Of a DNA stretch of 45,657 nucleotides, positions 1 to 7,305 are shown one piece after another. Within the stretch, counting starts at the first letter, position 1. Each line of letters begins with the position of its first letter. The notes beneath the pieces were generated by a model. The model worked only from the letters and a program-made list of their open reading frames with translations, did no database searches and was not told the origin of the DNA. Source of the stretch: an uncultured Oscillibacter sp. (GTDB lineage Bacteria; Bacillota; Clostridia; Oscillospirales; Oscillospiraceae); the NCBI GenBank assembly GCA_910588175.1, contig CAJUQQ010000015.1, positions 1-45,657 of the forward strand, written 5' to 3'. Made by a program: the position numbers and the translations under genes.

Positions 1-1080
1 GCGGACTTGCCCTTGCCGCGGGATATGATTTTGATACTGCAATGGTAGATTGCCATGGTTTCCCTTGTTCTGCCTTGCGAAGTGCATCATCCATCCGCAG
101 TCCGCGCACTTGACCAGACCAGCGAATATCTGTGTCGTGTCATCCCTCCGCTGCCTGCGGCGGCTGACGATCTGTTTCTGCACCTGATCGAACACATCTC
201 TGCTGACAATGGCCTCATGTGTTCCCTCAACGCGCACCCACTCTGAGGTAGGATTCCTGGTCTGCTTCTTCAGTTTGAACGATTTGACGGACGTTTTATT
301 ATGGACACTATTGCCAAGGTAGTTCTCATCTGTTAAAACAAGCCTGATTTTCGCTTCATTCCATGCGTACCGCGCTTTCTCAGGCGCGTTTTGATGGATG
401 TGGGCGTAAGCGCCCTCTCTGACGTAGTGGATATATCCGGGAGTCGGAACCTTTTCCCGAATCAACGCTTTCATGATCTTCGCCGCGCCCATCCCGTGGA
501 CAGCCATGTCGATGATCTTTTCTACGATCCACTTCGTTTCCGGGTCTACCAGCAGATGCCCTTTTTGCTCCAGATCCCACCAATAGCCCAATGGGGCAAA
601 CGAACTGATGTGAGCGCCGTTCATCCGGCGGGCTTTCAGAGCGGCCTTTACCTTCTTGCTGGTCTGGCGAGCGTGCATCTCGTTGAGGATATTCAAGAAC
701 GGGGCCAGCTCACTTTCACCATTCAGCGTATCTACATTGTCGTTGACGGCGATATAGCGGACACCTTTGCTGGGAAAGTAGATTTCCGTATACTGGCCCG
801 TCATGATGTAATTGCGGCCCAGACGGGATAAATCCTTGGTGACTACGCAGTTGATCTTGCCATCCTCGATGTCATCAATCATCTTCTGAAAGCCAAGGCG
901 GTCATAATTTGTACCTGACCAACCGTCATCCACATACTCGGACACCTCGTTGAGACCATGGGTTTGGGCGTAGTCCCGAAGCATCATGCGCTGCGTCTGG
1001 ATGCTGCCGCTGTCCCCCTGCTGCTCATCGTCACGGCTGAGTCTGAGGTAGAGCGCTGTGTTATAAATTGGTTGTTTCAA
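1..1080 (-). CDS. Large serine recombinase, C-terminus beyond window
   Basis: Site-specific recombinase of the large serine family, which integrates and excises mobile elements through a covalent serine-DNA intermediate. The frame is open for 360 codons from a TTG at 1080 to the window edge. The catalytic domain starts with YLRLSRDDE, placing the nucleophile at Ser15; RLGRN and a helix containing ESELAPF follow. The recombinase/zinc-ribbon region begins with KCADCGW near residue 335. The TTG start is supported by an AAGGAGG 8 bases upstream; the next ATG is about 30 codons in and would remove the active serine. The second zinc-knuckle motif (YHCS) appears only in the +1 frame (codons from base 50), so a frameshift, real or technical, is possible. 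It lies downstream of the 62-codon ORF and the truncated abiEii, and the element continues leftward. Confidence 0.88.
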   Translation of the reverse strand, partial: MKQPIYNTALYLRLSRDDEQQGDSGSIQTQRMMLRDYAQTHGLNEVSEYVDDGWSGTNYDRLGFQKMIDDIEDGKINCVVTKDLSRLGRNYIMTGQYTEIYFPSKGVRYIAVNDNVDTLNGESELAPFLNILNEMHARQTSKKVKAALKARRMNGAHISSFAPLGYWWDLEQKGHLLVDPETKWIVEKIIDMAVHGMGAAKIMKALIREKVPTPGYIHYVREGAYAHIHQNAPEKARYAWNEAKIRLVLTDENYLGNSVHNKTSVKSFKLKKQTRNPTSEWVRVEGTHEAIVSRDVFDQVQKQIVSRRRQRRDDTTQIFAGLVKCADCGWMMHFARQNKGNHGNLPLQYQNHIPRQGQVR

Positions 1081-1110
1081 AAATCAGCCCTCCTTATAGT
1101 TGAAACAACC
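1070..1110 (-). promoter_or_regulatory. Hairpin enclosing the recombinase ribosome site and start codon
   Basis: A perfect 11-bp inverted repeat, GGTTGTTTCAA at 1070-1080 and TTGAAACAACC at 1100-1110, flanks a 19-base loop. In the minus-strand mRNA the loop carries AAGGAGGG, and the UUG start codon of the recombinase is the first three bases of the 3' arm. The structure could limit initiation, or the repeat could be a recombinase or regulator binding site. The repeat is seen directly; the function is inferred. Confidence 0.6.
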
Positions 1111-1164
1111 CACACTTACGGCACCACAATACCACAAGCGTGGCCATATATCCAGCGCTTTTCC

Positions 1165-1353
1165 CTAACAGGCCGGACGGGTTTTGTCATCCTGCTGTTT
1201 AGCGGAAAATTGAATTACGTCCTCCAGCAACGCATGCAAGGGTTTTCCCTCCGCAGAGAAAGGTTCTGTAACTTTGATGCGGTTTTTCCATTTTTTGATC
1301 GTCCGCTCAATTTGAGGCAGTCTAACATAACTTACCTCATCGTTCCGGCTCAT
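1165..1353 (-). CDS. Small hypothetical protein between AbiEii remnant and recombinase
   Basis: A 62-codon frame beginning MSRNDEVSYVRLPQ. Its ATG lies inside the last codons of the upstream AbiEii remnant (17-base overlap), which suggests translational coupling. The product is charged and hydrophilic, with several Lys/Arg in the middle and no membrane segment. I do not recognise a family. Its place between a toxin-family gene and a recombinase suggests a mobile-element accessory or small DNA-binding protein, but that is only context. The ribosome site is weak (AAGGT-like), in keeping with coupling. It ends 84 bases before the recombinase start, so the three genes probably share one transcript. 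Confidence 0.5.
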   Translation of the reverse strand: MSRNDEVSYVRLPQIERTIKKWKNRIKVTEPFSAEGKPLHALLEDVIQFSAKQQDDKTRPAC

Positions 1354-2143
1354 TTTTATGTTTCGCCGGCCTGGGTTTACCTTTTTCTGCCTTCTCCGCA
1401 CACTTCCACAGCGCCATAGGATGCTGAGAGATACGCGACAAAATATCGGTGTCTTCAAATAAAAGGACTGGTTGATACTGCTTTTCCTTAAACAAACGAA
1501 GAAACTCGTGCTCCCTGTCAGTCAGATTAAGCAACTGCGTTAGGTAGTCTATACACTCGCCCTGTGCTGCCTTTACATCGAAGAAAGGGCTGTTTCGCAA
1601 CACTGGCAACAGTTCGGTCTTAATCCGGTTCTGCGTGATTGTGCGGATAGAATCAAAAGAAAATGATGTAGGAGTCTCATCCGAGCCGATGGCGCTATAA
1701 TATACCACGCTCTTTCGCAGCAGTTCCAGCGCCCTTTCATCGAACAGGCCGAAGTAAATCATATTGTGGAAATCGTAAAGGTCACGGGGCGCGGCCCTGT
1801 TCATCAGAGCCACGATTTTTGACGTGAATATTTCGATTGGGTCGACACACAAAACTGTCAGTTCCTGGCTGAGCCAAGGCAGCTTTACCATTCTGCGACT
1901 GACATCAAGTATGTGGCAGTGCAGCATATAGTTGATTTCAATTTTCAGGTAATCTCTCATGCCTCCAGCGTTTTGATACTCGTAAACAAAGGAGTCCAGG
2001 GCGTGATATTTCTTCGATTTTTCGCTGAGCGTATAGCCGTGCGCCTTCATATATTTTCTGATGCGCTCTGCTATGTCTCCGCGCTTTTCCAGCATTTCAA
2101 CAAGGGCGATAGAATTTCCTAATCCCTCTTGCAATCCCCTCAA
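1337..2143 (-). pseudogene. AbiEii/AbiGii-family nucleotidyltransferase toxin, 5'-truncated
   Basis: The 268 codons match the middle and C-terminal parts of AbiEii/AbiGii-like toxins (type IV toxin-antitoxin or abortive infection): a YLKIEINYM strand, then DPIEIFTSKIVALMNRAAPRDLYD (key residues KIVAL and the RDLYD motif), then a helical C-terminus. The N-terminal part that should hold the GG(T/S) and DxD nucleotidyltransferase residues, about 100 residues, is absent. The frame is closed by a TAA at 2164-2166, three bases before the glnS promoter region ends. The first possible start is a TTG at 2143 with no ribosome site. It is therefore probably an inactive remnant cut at the edge of the mobile element. 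No antitoxin (AbiEi-like) gene is seen nearby. Confidence 0.75.
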
Positions 2144-2157
2144 CCGTCCTGTATAAT
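2129..2157 (+). promoter_or_regulatory. glnS promoter
   Basis: TTGCAA (2129-2134), 17-base spacer, TATAAT (2152-2157). It lies 37 bases before the glnS ATG. The -35 hexamer falls inside the reading frame of the truncated abiEii gene, so the mobile-element junction may have supplied part of this promoter. Confidence 0.7.
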
Positions 2158-2193
2158 AAATTGTTATTTTATTTACATTGGGAGGACTCTGCT

Positions 2194-3882
2194 ATGGCGG
2201 ACGGCATCAAAGCGCCGGAACTGGAAAGCCGGAACTTCATTCACGCGTTCATTGAGGAGGACACTGCCCCTGGCGGGCAGTTCGAGGGGATGACGGTGCA
2301 CACCCGTTTCCCTCCGGAGCCCAACGGCTATCTCCACATCGGCCACTGCAAGGCCCTGACCATTGACTTCGGCACCGCCGAAAAATATGGCGGCCTCTGC
2401 AATCTCCGCATGGACGACACCAACCCCACCAAGGAGGACGAGGAGTTCGTGGAGGCCATCCAGGAGGACATCCACTGGCTGGGCTTCGACTGGGGAGACC
2501 GCTTCTTCTTCGGCTCCGACTACTTTGAGGAGGACTACCGCCAGGCGGAGGGCCTCATCAAAAAGGGTCTGGCCTACGTCTGCCAGCTGACCCCGGAGGA
2601 GTTCAGGGAATACCGGGGCGGCGTGGGCGTCCCCGCCCGGAGTCCCTACCGGGACCGGCCCATAGAGGAAAGCCTGGATCTCTTCCGCCGGATGCGGGCG
2701 GGAGAATTCCCCGATGGGGCCATGACGCTCCGGGCCAAGATTGACCTTGCCAGCGGCAATTTCAACATGCGGGACCCGGTGCTCTACCGGATCAACCATC
2801 TGCCCCACCACCGTCACGGGAATACGTGGTGCATCTACCCCATGTACGACTTCGCCCACCCCATCCAGGACGCGCTGGAGGGTATCACCCACTCCCTCTG
2901 CTCCCTGGAATTTGAGGCCCACCGGCCTTTGTACAACTGGGTGGTGGAGAACTGCGACCTGCCCGCAAAGCCCCGGCAGATCGAATTCGCCCGCTTAGGG
3001 ATCGACCACACGGTGATGAGCAAGCGCAAGCTCCGCCGTCTCGTCGAAGAGGGCCGGGTCTCCGGCTGGGACGACCCCCGGATGCCCACCCTCTGCGGCC
3101 TCCGCCGCCGGGGCTACACCCCCAAATCCATCCGCAATTTCTGCGAGCGCATCGGCGTGGCCAAGTCCGCCAACGTGGTGGAGTACGGCTTTTTGGAGCA
3201 CTGTCTCCGGGAGGACCTGAACGCCACGGCGGAGCGGGTCATGGCGGTGCTCCGGCCCGTGAAGCTCACCATCACCAATTACCCCGGGGAGAAGACGGAA
3301 ACCGTCACCGTGGAAAACAACCCCGTGGACCCCGCCGCCGGAACCCGGGAGGTTCCCTTCTCCCGCAGCCTCTGGGTGGAGGCCGACGACTTCCTGGAAA
3401 CCCCCGTGCCCAAGTACAAGCGGCTCTATCCCGGCGGCCCGGAGTGCCGTCTCAAAGGGGCCTACCTCATCCGCTGCACCGGCTGCGTGAAGGATGAGGC
3501 GGGGAAGGTGACGGAAATCCTCTGCGAGTACGACCCGGAGAGCCGGGGCGGCGACCCCGCCGACGGCCGGAAGGTCAAGGGGGCCACCATCCACTGGGTG
3601 GACGCCGCCACCGCCGTGGACGCGGAAGTCCGGCTGTACGACAACCTCTTCTCCGATGAGAACCCCGACGCCGCCGACAAGGACTTCATCGAGTGCCTGA
3701 ATCCCCATTCCCTGGAGGTGCTGACAGGCTGTAAGGCGGAGGCCTCCCTGGCGGAGGCGAAGGCCCCGGCGAATTTCCAGTTCCTGCGGCAGGGCTACTT
3801 CTGCCTGGACAGCAAGGACAGCGCGCCGGGCCACCTGGTGTTCAACCGGAGCGTCAGCTTGAAGGACAGCTTTAAGAAATAA
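2194..3882 (+). CDS. glnS: Glutamine--tRNA ligase
   Basis: Charges tRNA-Gln with glutamine in the cytoplasm; class I synthetase of the GlnRS type. The 562-residue product has the HIGH-type motif in PPEPNGYLHIGH near residue 45, and a KMSKS-type loop, VMSKRK, near residue 275. These are followed by the C-terminal beta-barrel anticodon-binding region of bacterial GlnRS, and the length is normal for the family. The ATG at 2194 is chosen over an in-frame TTG at 2161 because GGAGG sits 8 bases before it. It stands alone, between a mobile-element remnant and a strong terminator. Many Firmicutes make Gln-tRNA only by GatCAB amidation, so a dedicated GlnRS suggests old horizontal acquisition; this is family knowledge, not visible here. 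Confidence 0.96.
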   Translation: MADGIKAPELESRNFIHAFIEEDTAPGGQFEGMTVHTRFPPEPNGYLHIGHCKALTIDFGTAEKYGGLCNLRMDDTNPTKEDEEFVEAIQEDIHWLGFDWGDRFFFGSDYFEEDYRQAEGLIKKGLAYVCQLTPEEFREYRGGVGVPARSPYRDRPIEESLDLFRRMRAGEFPDGAMTLRAKIDLASGNFNMRDPVLYRINHLPHHRHGNTWCIYPMYDFAHPIQDALEGITHSLCSLEFEAHRPLYNWVVENCDLPAKPRQIEFARLGIDHTVMSKRKLRRLVEEGRVSGWDDPRMPTLCGLRRRGYTPKSIRNFCERIGVAKSANVVEYGFLEHCLREDLNATAERVMAVLRPVKLTITNYPGEKTETVTVENNPVDPAAGTREVPFSRSLWVEADDFLETPVPKYKRLYPGGPECRLKGAYLIRCTGCVKDEAGKVTEILCEYDPESRGGDPADGRKVKGATIHWVDAATAVDAEVRLYDNLFSDENPDAADKDFIECLNPHSLEVLTGCKAEASLAEAKAPANFQFLRQGYFCLDSKDSAPGHLVFNRSVSLKDSFKK

Positions 3883-3889
3883 AACGGAA

Positions 3890-3920
3890 CCGCCGGAGGG
3901 AAATCCCTCCGGCGGTTTTT
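3890..3920. terminator. Terminator between glnS and the sigma-factor operon
   Basis: A 12-bp stem (CCGCCGGAGGGA at 3890-3901 with TCCCTCCGGCGG at 3904-3915) followed by TTTTT. It lies directly after the glnS stop and three bases before the end of the convergent gene, so it may serve both. Confidence 0.85.
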
Positions 3921-3923
3921 CGC

Positions 3924-4493
3924 TTAATCCTCGATGGTGGTAGTGATGACGCTGGTATAGGTTTTCGCAGAGGCGGAGCTCTCCGTTGCTACGTTGTAAT
4001 CCGTGTCCCCGTCCTGGGAGGAAAGCTGAACCTCGCAGTCCTCCAGGGTGCCGGTAACCGTCACGCCCACGTCCTCGCCTCCGGCGGTCTTCACCGTCCC
4101 GGTATAGACGCCGTTTTCCGCGATTTCGTCGGTGATGTCAAACTCCGCATTGTCCACGGTCAGAATCAGCTTGCCGTCCTCGAGCTGCGCGTCCGCAAAG
4201 ATGCCGGTGACCTCCACCCGTGCTCCCGCGTCGTTTTCCAGCACGATGCGGGAATCGTCCTGGAAGATGATGCGCATGTTCTCAAACAGTTCGCCGTTGG
4301 TGGCGGCGTTGGCGCTGACCGCCAGGGCCAGGGTGAGCATGGCCGCCATGGCCACCGCCCGCAGGGCCTTCAAGGGCCGCCGCATGGTCTTCTTCTCGTT
4401 CATCTCGTTCATTTTTACAAGGACCTCCTTCTTTGCCTCGCCGGAGGCCCGGAGCCGGGAGAAGGTCTCACGATACAGTCTTTCGTCCATCAT
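3924..4493 (-). CDS. Membrane-anchored partner of the ECF sigma factor, putative anti-sigma
   Basis: A 189-residue protein starting MMDERLYRETFSRL. A cytoplasmic stretch of about 40 residues comes first and contains an MNEMNEKK charged patch. One hydrophobic segment follows, near residues 50-65 (AVAMAAMLTLALAVSANA), then an extracytoplasmic beta-rich, Asp/Glu-rich domain with a Ser/Thr-rich end. The layout (short cytoplasmic N-terminus, single membrane anchor, exposed domain) and the 1-base overlap with the sigma gene (TGATG) point to an anti-sigma or sigma-coupled sensor. The cytoplasmic part has no recognisable zinc-binding anti-sigma motif, and the hydrophobic segment could instead be an internal signal sequence. 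I do not recognise the exposed domain. GGAGG inside the end of the sigma gene serves this start. Confidence 0.65.
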   Translation of the reverse strand: MMDERLYRETFSRLRASGEAKKEVLVKMNEMNEKKTMRRPLKALRAVAMAAMLTLALAVSANAATNGELFENMRIIFQDDSRIVLENDAGARVEVTGIFADAQLEDGKLILTVDNAEFDITDEIAENGVYTGTVKTAGGEDVGVTVTGTLEDCEVQLSSQDGDTDYNVATESSASAKTYTSVITTTIED

Positions 4494-4969
4494 CAGGCTT
4501 CCGCCTCCTTCAGTTTGGTTTTCAATTGCCCTCTGGCCCGCATGAGCCAGGTCTGGACAGTGGACGCCTTGGCCCCCAGCAGCTCGCCGGCTTCCTTCAC
4601 GGAGTAGCCTTCGTAGTAGTAAAGGTACACCGCCGCCCGGTACTTGGGGGGCAGGGCCATCACCTGCCGGAACAGCTCCGACTGGGCGGGCCGGTCGAAG
4701 ACCGCGGCCTCCTCCGCCTCGTCCAGGGGATCGGTCCGCCGCCGCCAGGGGGAGCGGAGGAGCTTTTTGCACTCGTTGGCCGCCACCCGGAGGATCCAGT
4801 GCTTCTCGTGGTCCGGCGACTCGAACTCCCTGGGCTCCACGTAGAGCTTCAGCAGGGACTCCTGCATCACGTCCTCGGCGTCCGCCCGGTTTTTCAGGTA
4901 ACTGTACGCCAGCCGGAACACCATGTCGCCATAGAGCTCCACGGCCTCGTGGAATCGCTGGTCCGTCAA
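4493..4969 (-). CDS. ECF-type RNA polymerase sigma factor
   Basis: A 158-residue sigma-70 family protein of the extracytoplasmic-function group. Region 2 is seen in YGDMVFRLAYSYLKNRADAED near residues 13-33. Region 4 is seen in LPPKYRAAVYLYYYEGYS followed by the helix-turn-helix VKEAGELLGAKASTVQTWL near residues 107-145. It directs RNA polymerase to a small regulon, normally including its own operon. Translation starts at TTG 4969, with AAGGAGGTGA ideally placed upstream; no better ATG exists. The downstream gene encodes its likely membrane-anchored controller. The region before it holds tandem palindromes (4999-5046) that may be involved in control. Confidence 0.9.
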   Translation of the reverse strand: MTDQRFHEAVELYGDMVFRLAYSYLKNRADAEDVMQESLLKLYVEPREFESPDHEKHWILRVAANECKKLLRSPWRRRTDPLDEAEEAAVFDRPAQSELFRQVMALPPKYRAAVYLYYYEGYSVKEAGELLGAKASTVQTWLMRARGQLKTKLKEAEA

Positions 4970-4998
4970 CGCGTCTCACCTCCTTTTGGGTTGGTTTG

Positions 4999-5046
4999 GA
5001 AGGGCCCTTCTGTAAGGGATATCCCTCAGGGGTCCATGATATCCCA
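4999..5046. promoter_or_regulatory. Tandem palindromes upstream of the ECF sigma gene
   Basis: Two perfect 12-bp palindromes, GAAGGGCCCTTC (4999-5010) and AGGGATATCCCT (5015-5026), are followed by a related half-site, TGATATCCCA (5038-5047). They fill the leader or promoter region of the sigma operon. No convincing sigma-A promoter was found here, so they may be operators or parts of a non-standard promoter. The sequence is seen; the role is inferred. Confidence 0.45.
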
Positions 5047-5065
5047 CAAAGCTGAAAATTTTCTC

Positions 5066-5100
5066 AAAAAAAACCGGGGGACCCAAAACGGGTCCCCCGG
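5066..5100 (-). terminator. Terminator of the gltP-type symporter gene
   Basis: An 11-bp stem (5074-5084 with 5090-5100, CCGGGGGACCC and its complement), five-base loop, and eight T in the minus-strand transcript (A run 5066-5073). It sits about 50 bases after the symporter stop. Confidence 0.85.
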
Positions 5101-5152
5101 CGGAAGTTCCGCCGCCGCTTCAGCTTGGCCGATTGCCGGGCGGGCTAAACTG

Positions 5153-6370
5153 TCATTTCTTCTCCTGCCACTTGCTGACGCAGAGGGAGCAGGCGATGTC
5201 GCCGGTGACGTTCAGGCAGGTGCGGCCCATGTCGAAGAGCCGGTCCACCGCCACGATGAGTCCGATGTAGGCCACGGGGATGCCCAAGGTCTCCAGCACC
5301 ATGGCCAGCATGATCATGCCCGCGCCGGAGACGCCGGCGGTGCCGATGGAGGCCAGGGTGGCGGTTACCACCACAATGACCATTTGGCCGATGGTCAGGT
5401 GGATGCCCGCGCAGGAGGCGATGAACACCGTGGCGACGCACTGATAAATCGCCGTACCGTCCATATTGATGGTGGAGCCCAGGGGCAGGACGAAGGCGGC
5501 GATGTCGTCCTTCGCTCCCAGCTCATGGGCGCACTCCTTGGAAACCGGCAGGGTGGCTGCGGAGGACGTGGAGGTGAAGGCGAAAATCATGGCCGCGAAA
5601 GCGCCCTTGAAGAACTTCATGGGGCTCATGCCCACGACTATCTGCGCAGACAGGGAGTAGACCAGGACGGCGTGGACAACGTAGCCGATGTACGCGCAGA
5701 GAATGACCAGGAAGAGAGAGCCCAGAATGGCCGCGCCCTGGGTAGCGGTGACCCACGCCATATAGGTGAACACGCCGATGGGAGACAGGGAGATGACGAA
5801 CTCCATCAGCTGCTCAATGACGGCGTACATGGAGCTCACCAGATCCCGGCAGAGCTTGCCCTTCTCGCCCGCCATCATAATGGCCCCGCCGAAGAACAGG
5901 GAAACCACAATGACCTGGAGCATGTTGGCGTTGACAAACGCGCCCCACATGTTGCTGGGGAAGATGTCTACCAACACGGACATAAAGCCGTTGAAGGCCT
6001 TGGGCTCGTACTCCGCCGCGCCCAGTTCCGCAGAGAGGTCCGGGAACAGGCCCGCGCCCATGAAGATGTTGGCGAAGACCAGGCCGATGACGCAGGCGAT
6101 GGCGGTGGTGCAGAGGAAGTAGGCCACCGTCTTCACACCCACGGAGCCCACCTGCTTCATGTCGCCCATGGAGAGGATGCCGTCGATCATGCTCAGCAGC
6201 ACCACGGGCACCACGATGAACTTCAAAAGATTCACGAAGATGTCGCCGAAGGGCTTCAGATACGTCGCGGTAAAGTCCGCCAAACCGGCGAAGTAGCAGA
6301 CCAGGCCCACCGCGATACCGGCGACAAGCGCAATCAGTATCCGCACAGGCAGGTTGTTTTTCTTCTTCAT
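5153..6370 (-). CDS. gltP: Dicarboxylate/amino acid:cation symporter
   Basis: A DAACS-family carrier (GltP/GltT/DctA type) that takes up glutamate, aspartate or C4-dicarboxylates with Na+ or H+ across the cytoplasmic membrane. The 405-residue product has the family landmarks in order: the serine-rich hairpin TSTSSAATLPVS, the cation-site motif NMDGTA, the second hairpin SIGTAGVSGAG and the substrate-site segment DRLFDMGRTCLNVTGD. The length is typical, and about eight hydrophobic segments surround two re-entrant loops. The ATG at 6370 has GAGGTGA upstream. It has its own promoter and terminator. The next gene upstream is an Asp/Glu racemase-family protein, so a link with acidic amino acids is likely. 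The exact substrate cannot be told from sequence. Confidence 0.93.
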   Translation of the reverse strand: MKKKNNLPVRILIALVAGIAVGLVCYFAGLADFTATYLKPFGDIFVNLLKFIVVPVVLLSMIDGILSMGDMKQVGSVGVKTVAYFLCTTAIACVIGLVFANIFMGAGLFPDLSAELGAAEYEPKAFNGFMSVLVDIFPSNMWGAFVNANMLQVIVVSLFFGGAIMMAGEKGKLCRDLVSSMYAVIEQLMEFVISLSPIGVFTYMAWVTATQGAAILGSLFLVILCAYIGYVVHAVLVYSLSAQIVVGMSPMKFFKGAFAAMIFAFTSTSSAATLPVSKECAHELGAKDDIAAFVLPLGSTINMDGTAIYQCVATVFIASCAGIHLTIGQMVIVVVTATLASIGTAGVSGAGMIMLAMVLETLGIPVAYIGLIVAVDRLFDMGRTCLNVTGDIACSLCVSKWQEKK

Positions 6371-6467
6371 ACACTCACCTCATAAAAATAAAATCTTTGG
6401 GGCCCTCCAGGCGGCCGTCTGTGTTTTGGACAAATGTCCTGCCGGGAATCCTCTCCAAATTAGCCAC

Positions 6468-6496
6468 ATTATACCAAAGCCGCCGGCAAATGTAAA
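6468..6496 (-). promoter_or_regulatory. gltP promoter
   Basis: On the minus strand, TTTACA (6496-6491), 17-base spacer, TATAAT (6473-6468). It lies about 100 bases upstream of the symporter ATG. Confidence 0.75.
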
Positions 6497-6541
6497 GGGA
6501 AAATAGAAAAATTGTGAAATAGTTATGAAAAATTCGTGAAC

Positions 6542-6583
6542 GAAGAGCGGATGTCTGATGATATCGTCAGACATCCGCTCTTC
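6542..6583. terminator. Long hairpin downstream of the racemase gene
   Basis: Perfect 17-bp inverted repeat GAAGAGCGGATGTCTGA (6542-6558) and its complement (6567-6583), with an 8-base loop. It begins 11 bases after the racemase stop on the minus strand. The T-rich stretch follows only about 10 bases later, so it is a probable but not textbook terminator; transcript stabilisation is an alternative. Confidence 0.6.
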
Positions 6584-6593
6584 TGTATCCGGT

Positions 6594-7301
6594 TTACTCG
6601 CCCCGCACGGAATAGCCGCAGAAGCGGATGGCGGCCTTCGCCAGCTCCTCCGTGGGGTCCACACGTGGCAGCTCCAGCCCCAAGGCCTGAACCGCCAGGG
6701 GCAGCTCCGTGCAGGCCAGGAGGAAGCATTCCGCCCCCCGACCCGTCATGCCCCCTATGACGGAGCGGAAGTCCTTCTCGTAGCGGGACGGCGGGACTCC
6801 GGCCTTGACGCCCTGGTAAATGACCTTCATCAGGTCCTCCCGCTCGCTTTCGTCCGGCTCCAGGAAGGGCACGCCCTGAGCCGCCAGGGCCCTCTGATAG
6901 AGCTCCGCCGAGAGGGTGCCCCGGGTCGCCAGTATTCCCACGGTTTTCCCAGGAAACCGGGTCCGGCAGGCCGCCGCCGCCGCCCCGATCATGTTGACAA
7001 AGGGCAGTTCCGTCCGCTCCATCAGCCGGGGCAGGAAATAATGGGCGGTGTTGCAGGGCATGATGACGCAGTCCGCCCCGCAGAGCTCCAGCTTCCTCAA
7101 GGAGTCCGCCATAGCGGGGACCGGGTCCTCCCCGCCGTCCAGGATGGCGGCGGTGCGGTCCGGGATGGAGGCGTTGCTGTCGATGTAAACCCGAATATGG
7201 CCGTTGTCTCCGGCGGCGTCGGTGAGGGCCACGATTTTTTGAAACAGGTCCGCCGTGGCCATAGGGCCCATGCCGCCTAATATGCCGATGGTCTTTTTCA
7301 C
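6594..7301 (-). CDS. Aspartate/glutamate racemase family protein
   Basis: A 235-residue cofactor-independent racemase of the Asp/Glu/hydantoin superfamily, which inverts an amino acid alpha carbon using two cysteines. N-terminal GILGGMGPMATADLF is typical of the aspartate racemase branch. The two catalytic cysteines are seen in MPCNTAH and LACTELPL. The GTG start at 7301 follows the upstream permease stop by four bases, and GGGGGTGA at the end of that gene is the ribosome site, so the two are cotranscribed. The acidic amino acid symporter lies just downstream. Possible roles are D-aspartate or D-glutamate supply or use; broader-specificity members exist, so the substrate is left open. Confidence 0.9.
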   Translation of the reverse strand: MKKTIGILGGMGPMATADLFQKIVALTDAAGDNGHIRVYIDSNASIPDRTAAILDGGEDPVPAMADSLRKLELCGADCVIMPCNTAHYFLPRLMERTELPFVNMIGAAAAACRTRFPGKTVGILATRGTLSAELYQRALAAQGVPFLEPDESEREDLMKVIYQGVKAGVPPSRYEKDFRSVIGGMTGRGAECFLLACTELPLAVQALGLELPRVDPTEELAKAAIRFCGYSVRGE

Positions 7302-7305
7302 GCGC

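Noticed and set aside
1..2160. Complete integrative element with both attachment sites
   Set aside because: Only one side is in the window and no repeated att core could be identified near 2140-2165.
3924..4979. Reading the sigma and anti-sigma region as one 351-codon protein
   Set aside because: The first half is an out-of-frame translation of the sigma factor; the real product starts at 4493 inside this frame.
4433..6385. 650-codon open frame opposite the symporter on the plus strand
   Set aside because: Low-complexity His/Gly/Asp/Arg translation, no ribosome site, opposite a clear DAACS carrier; shadow.
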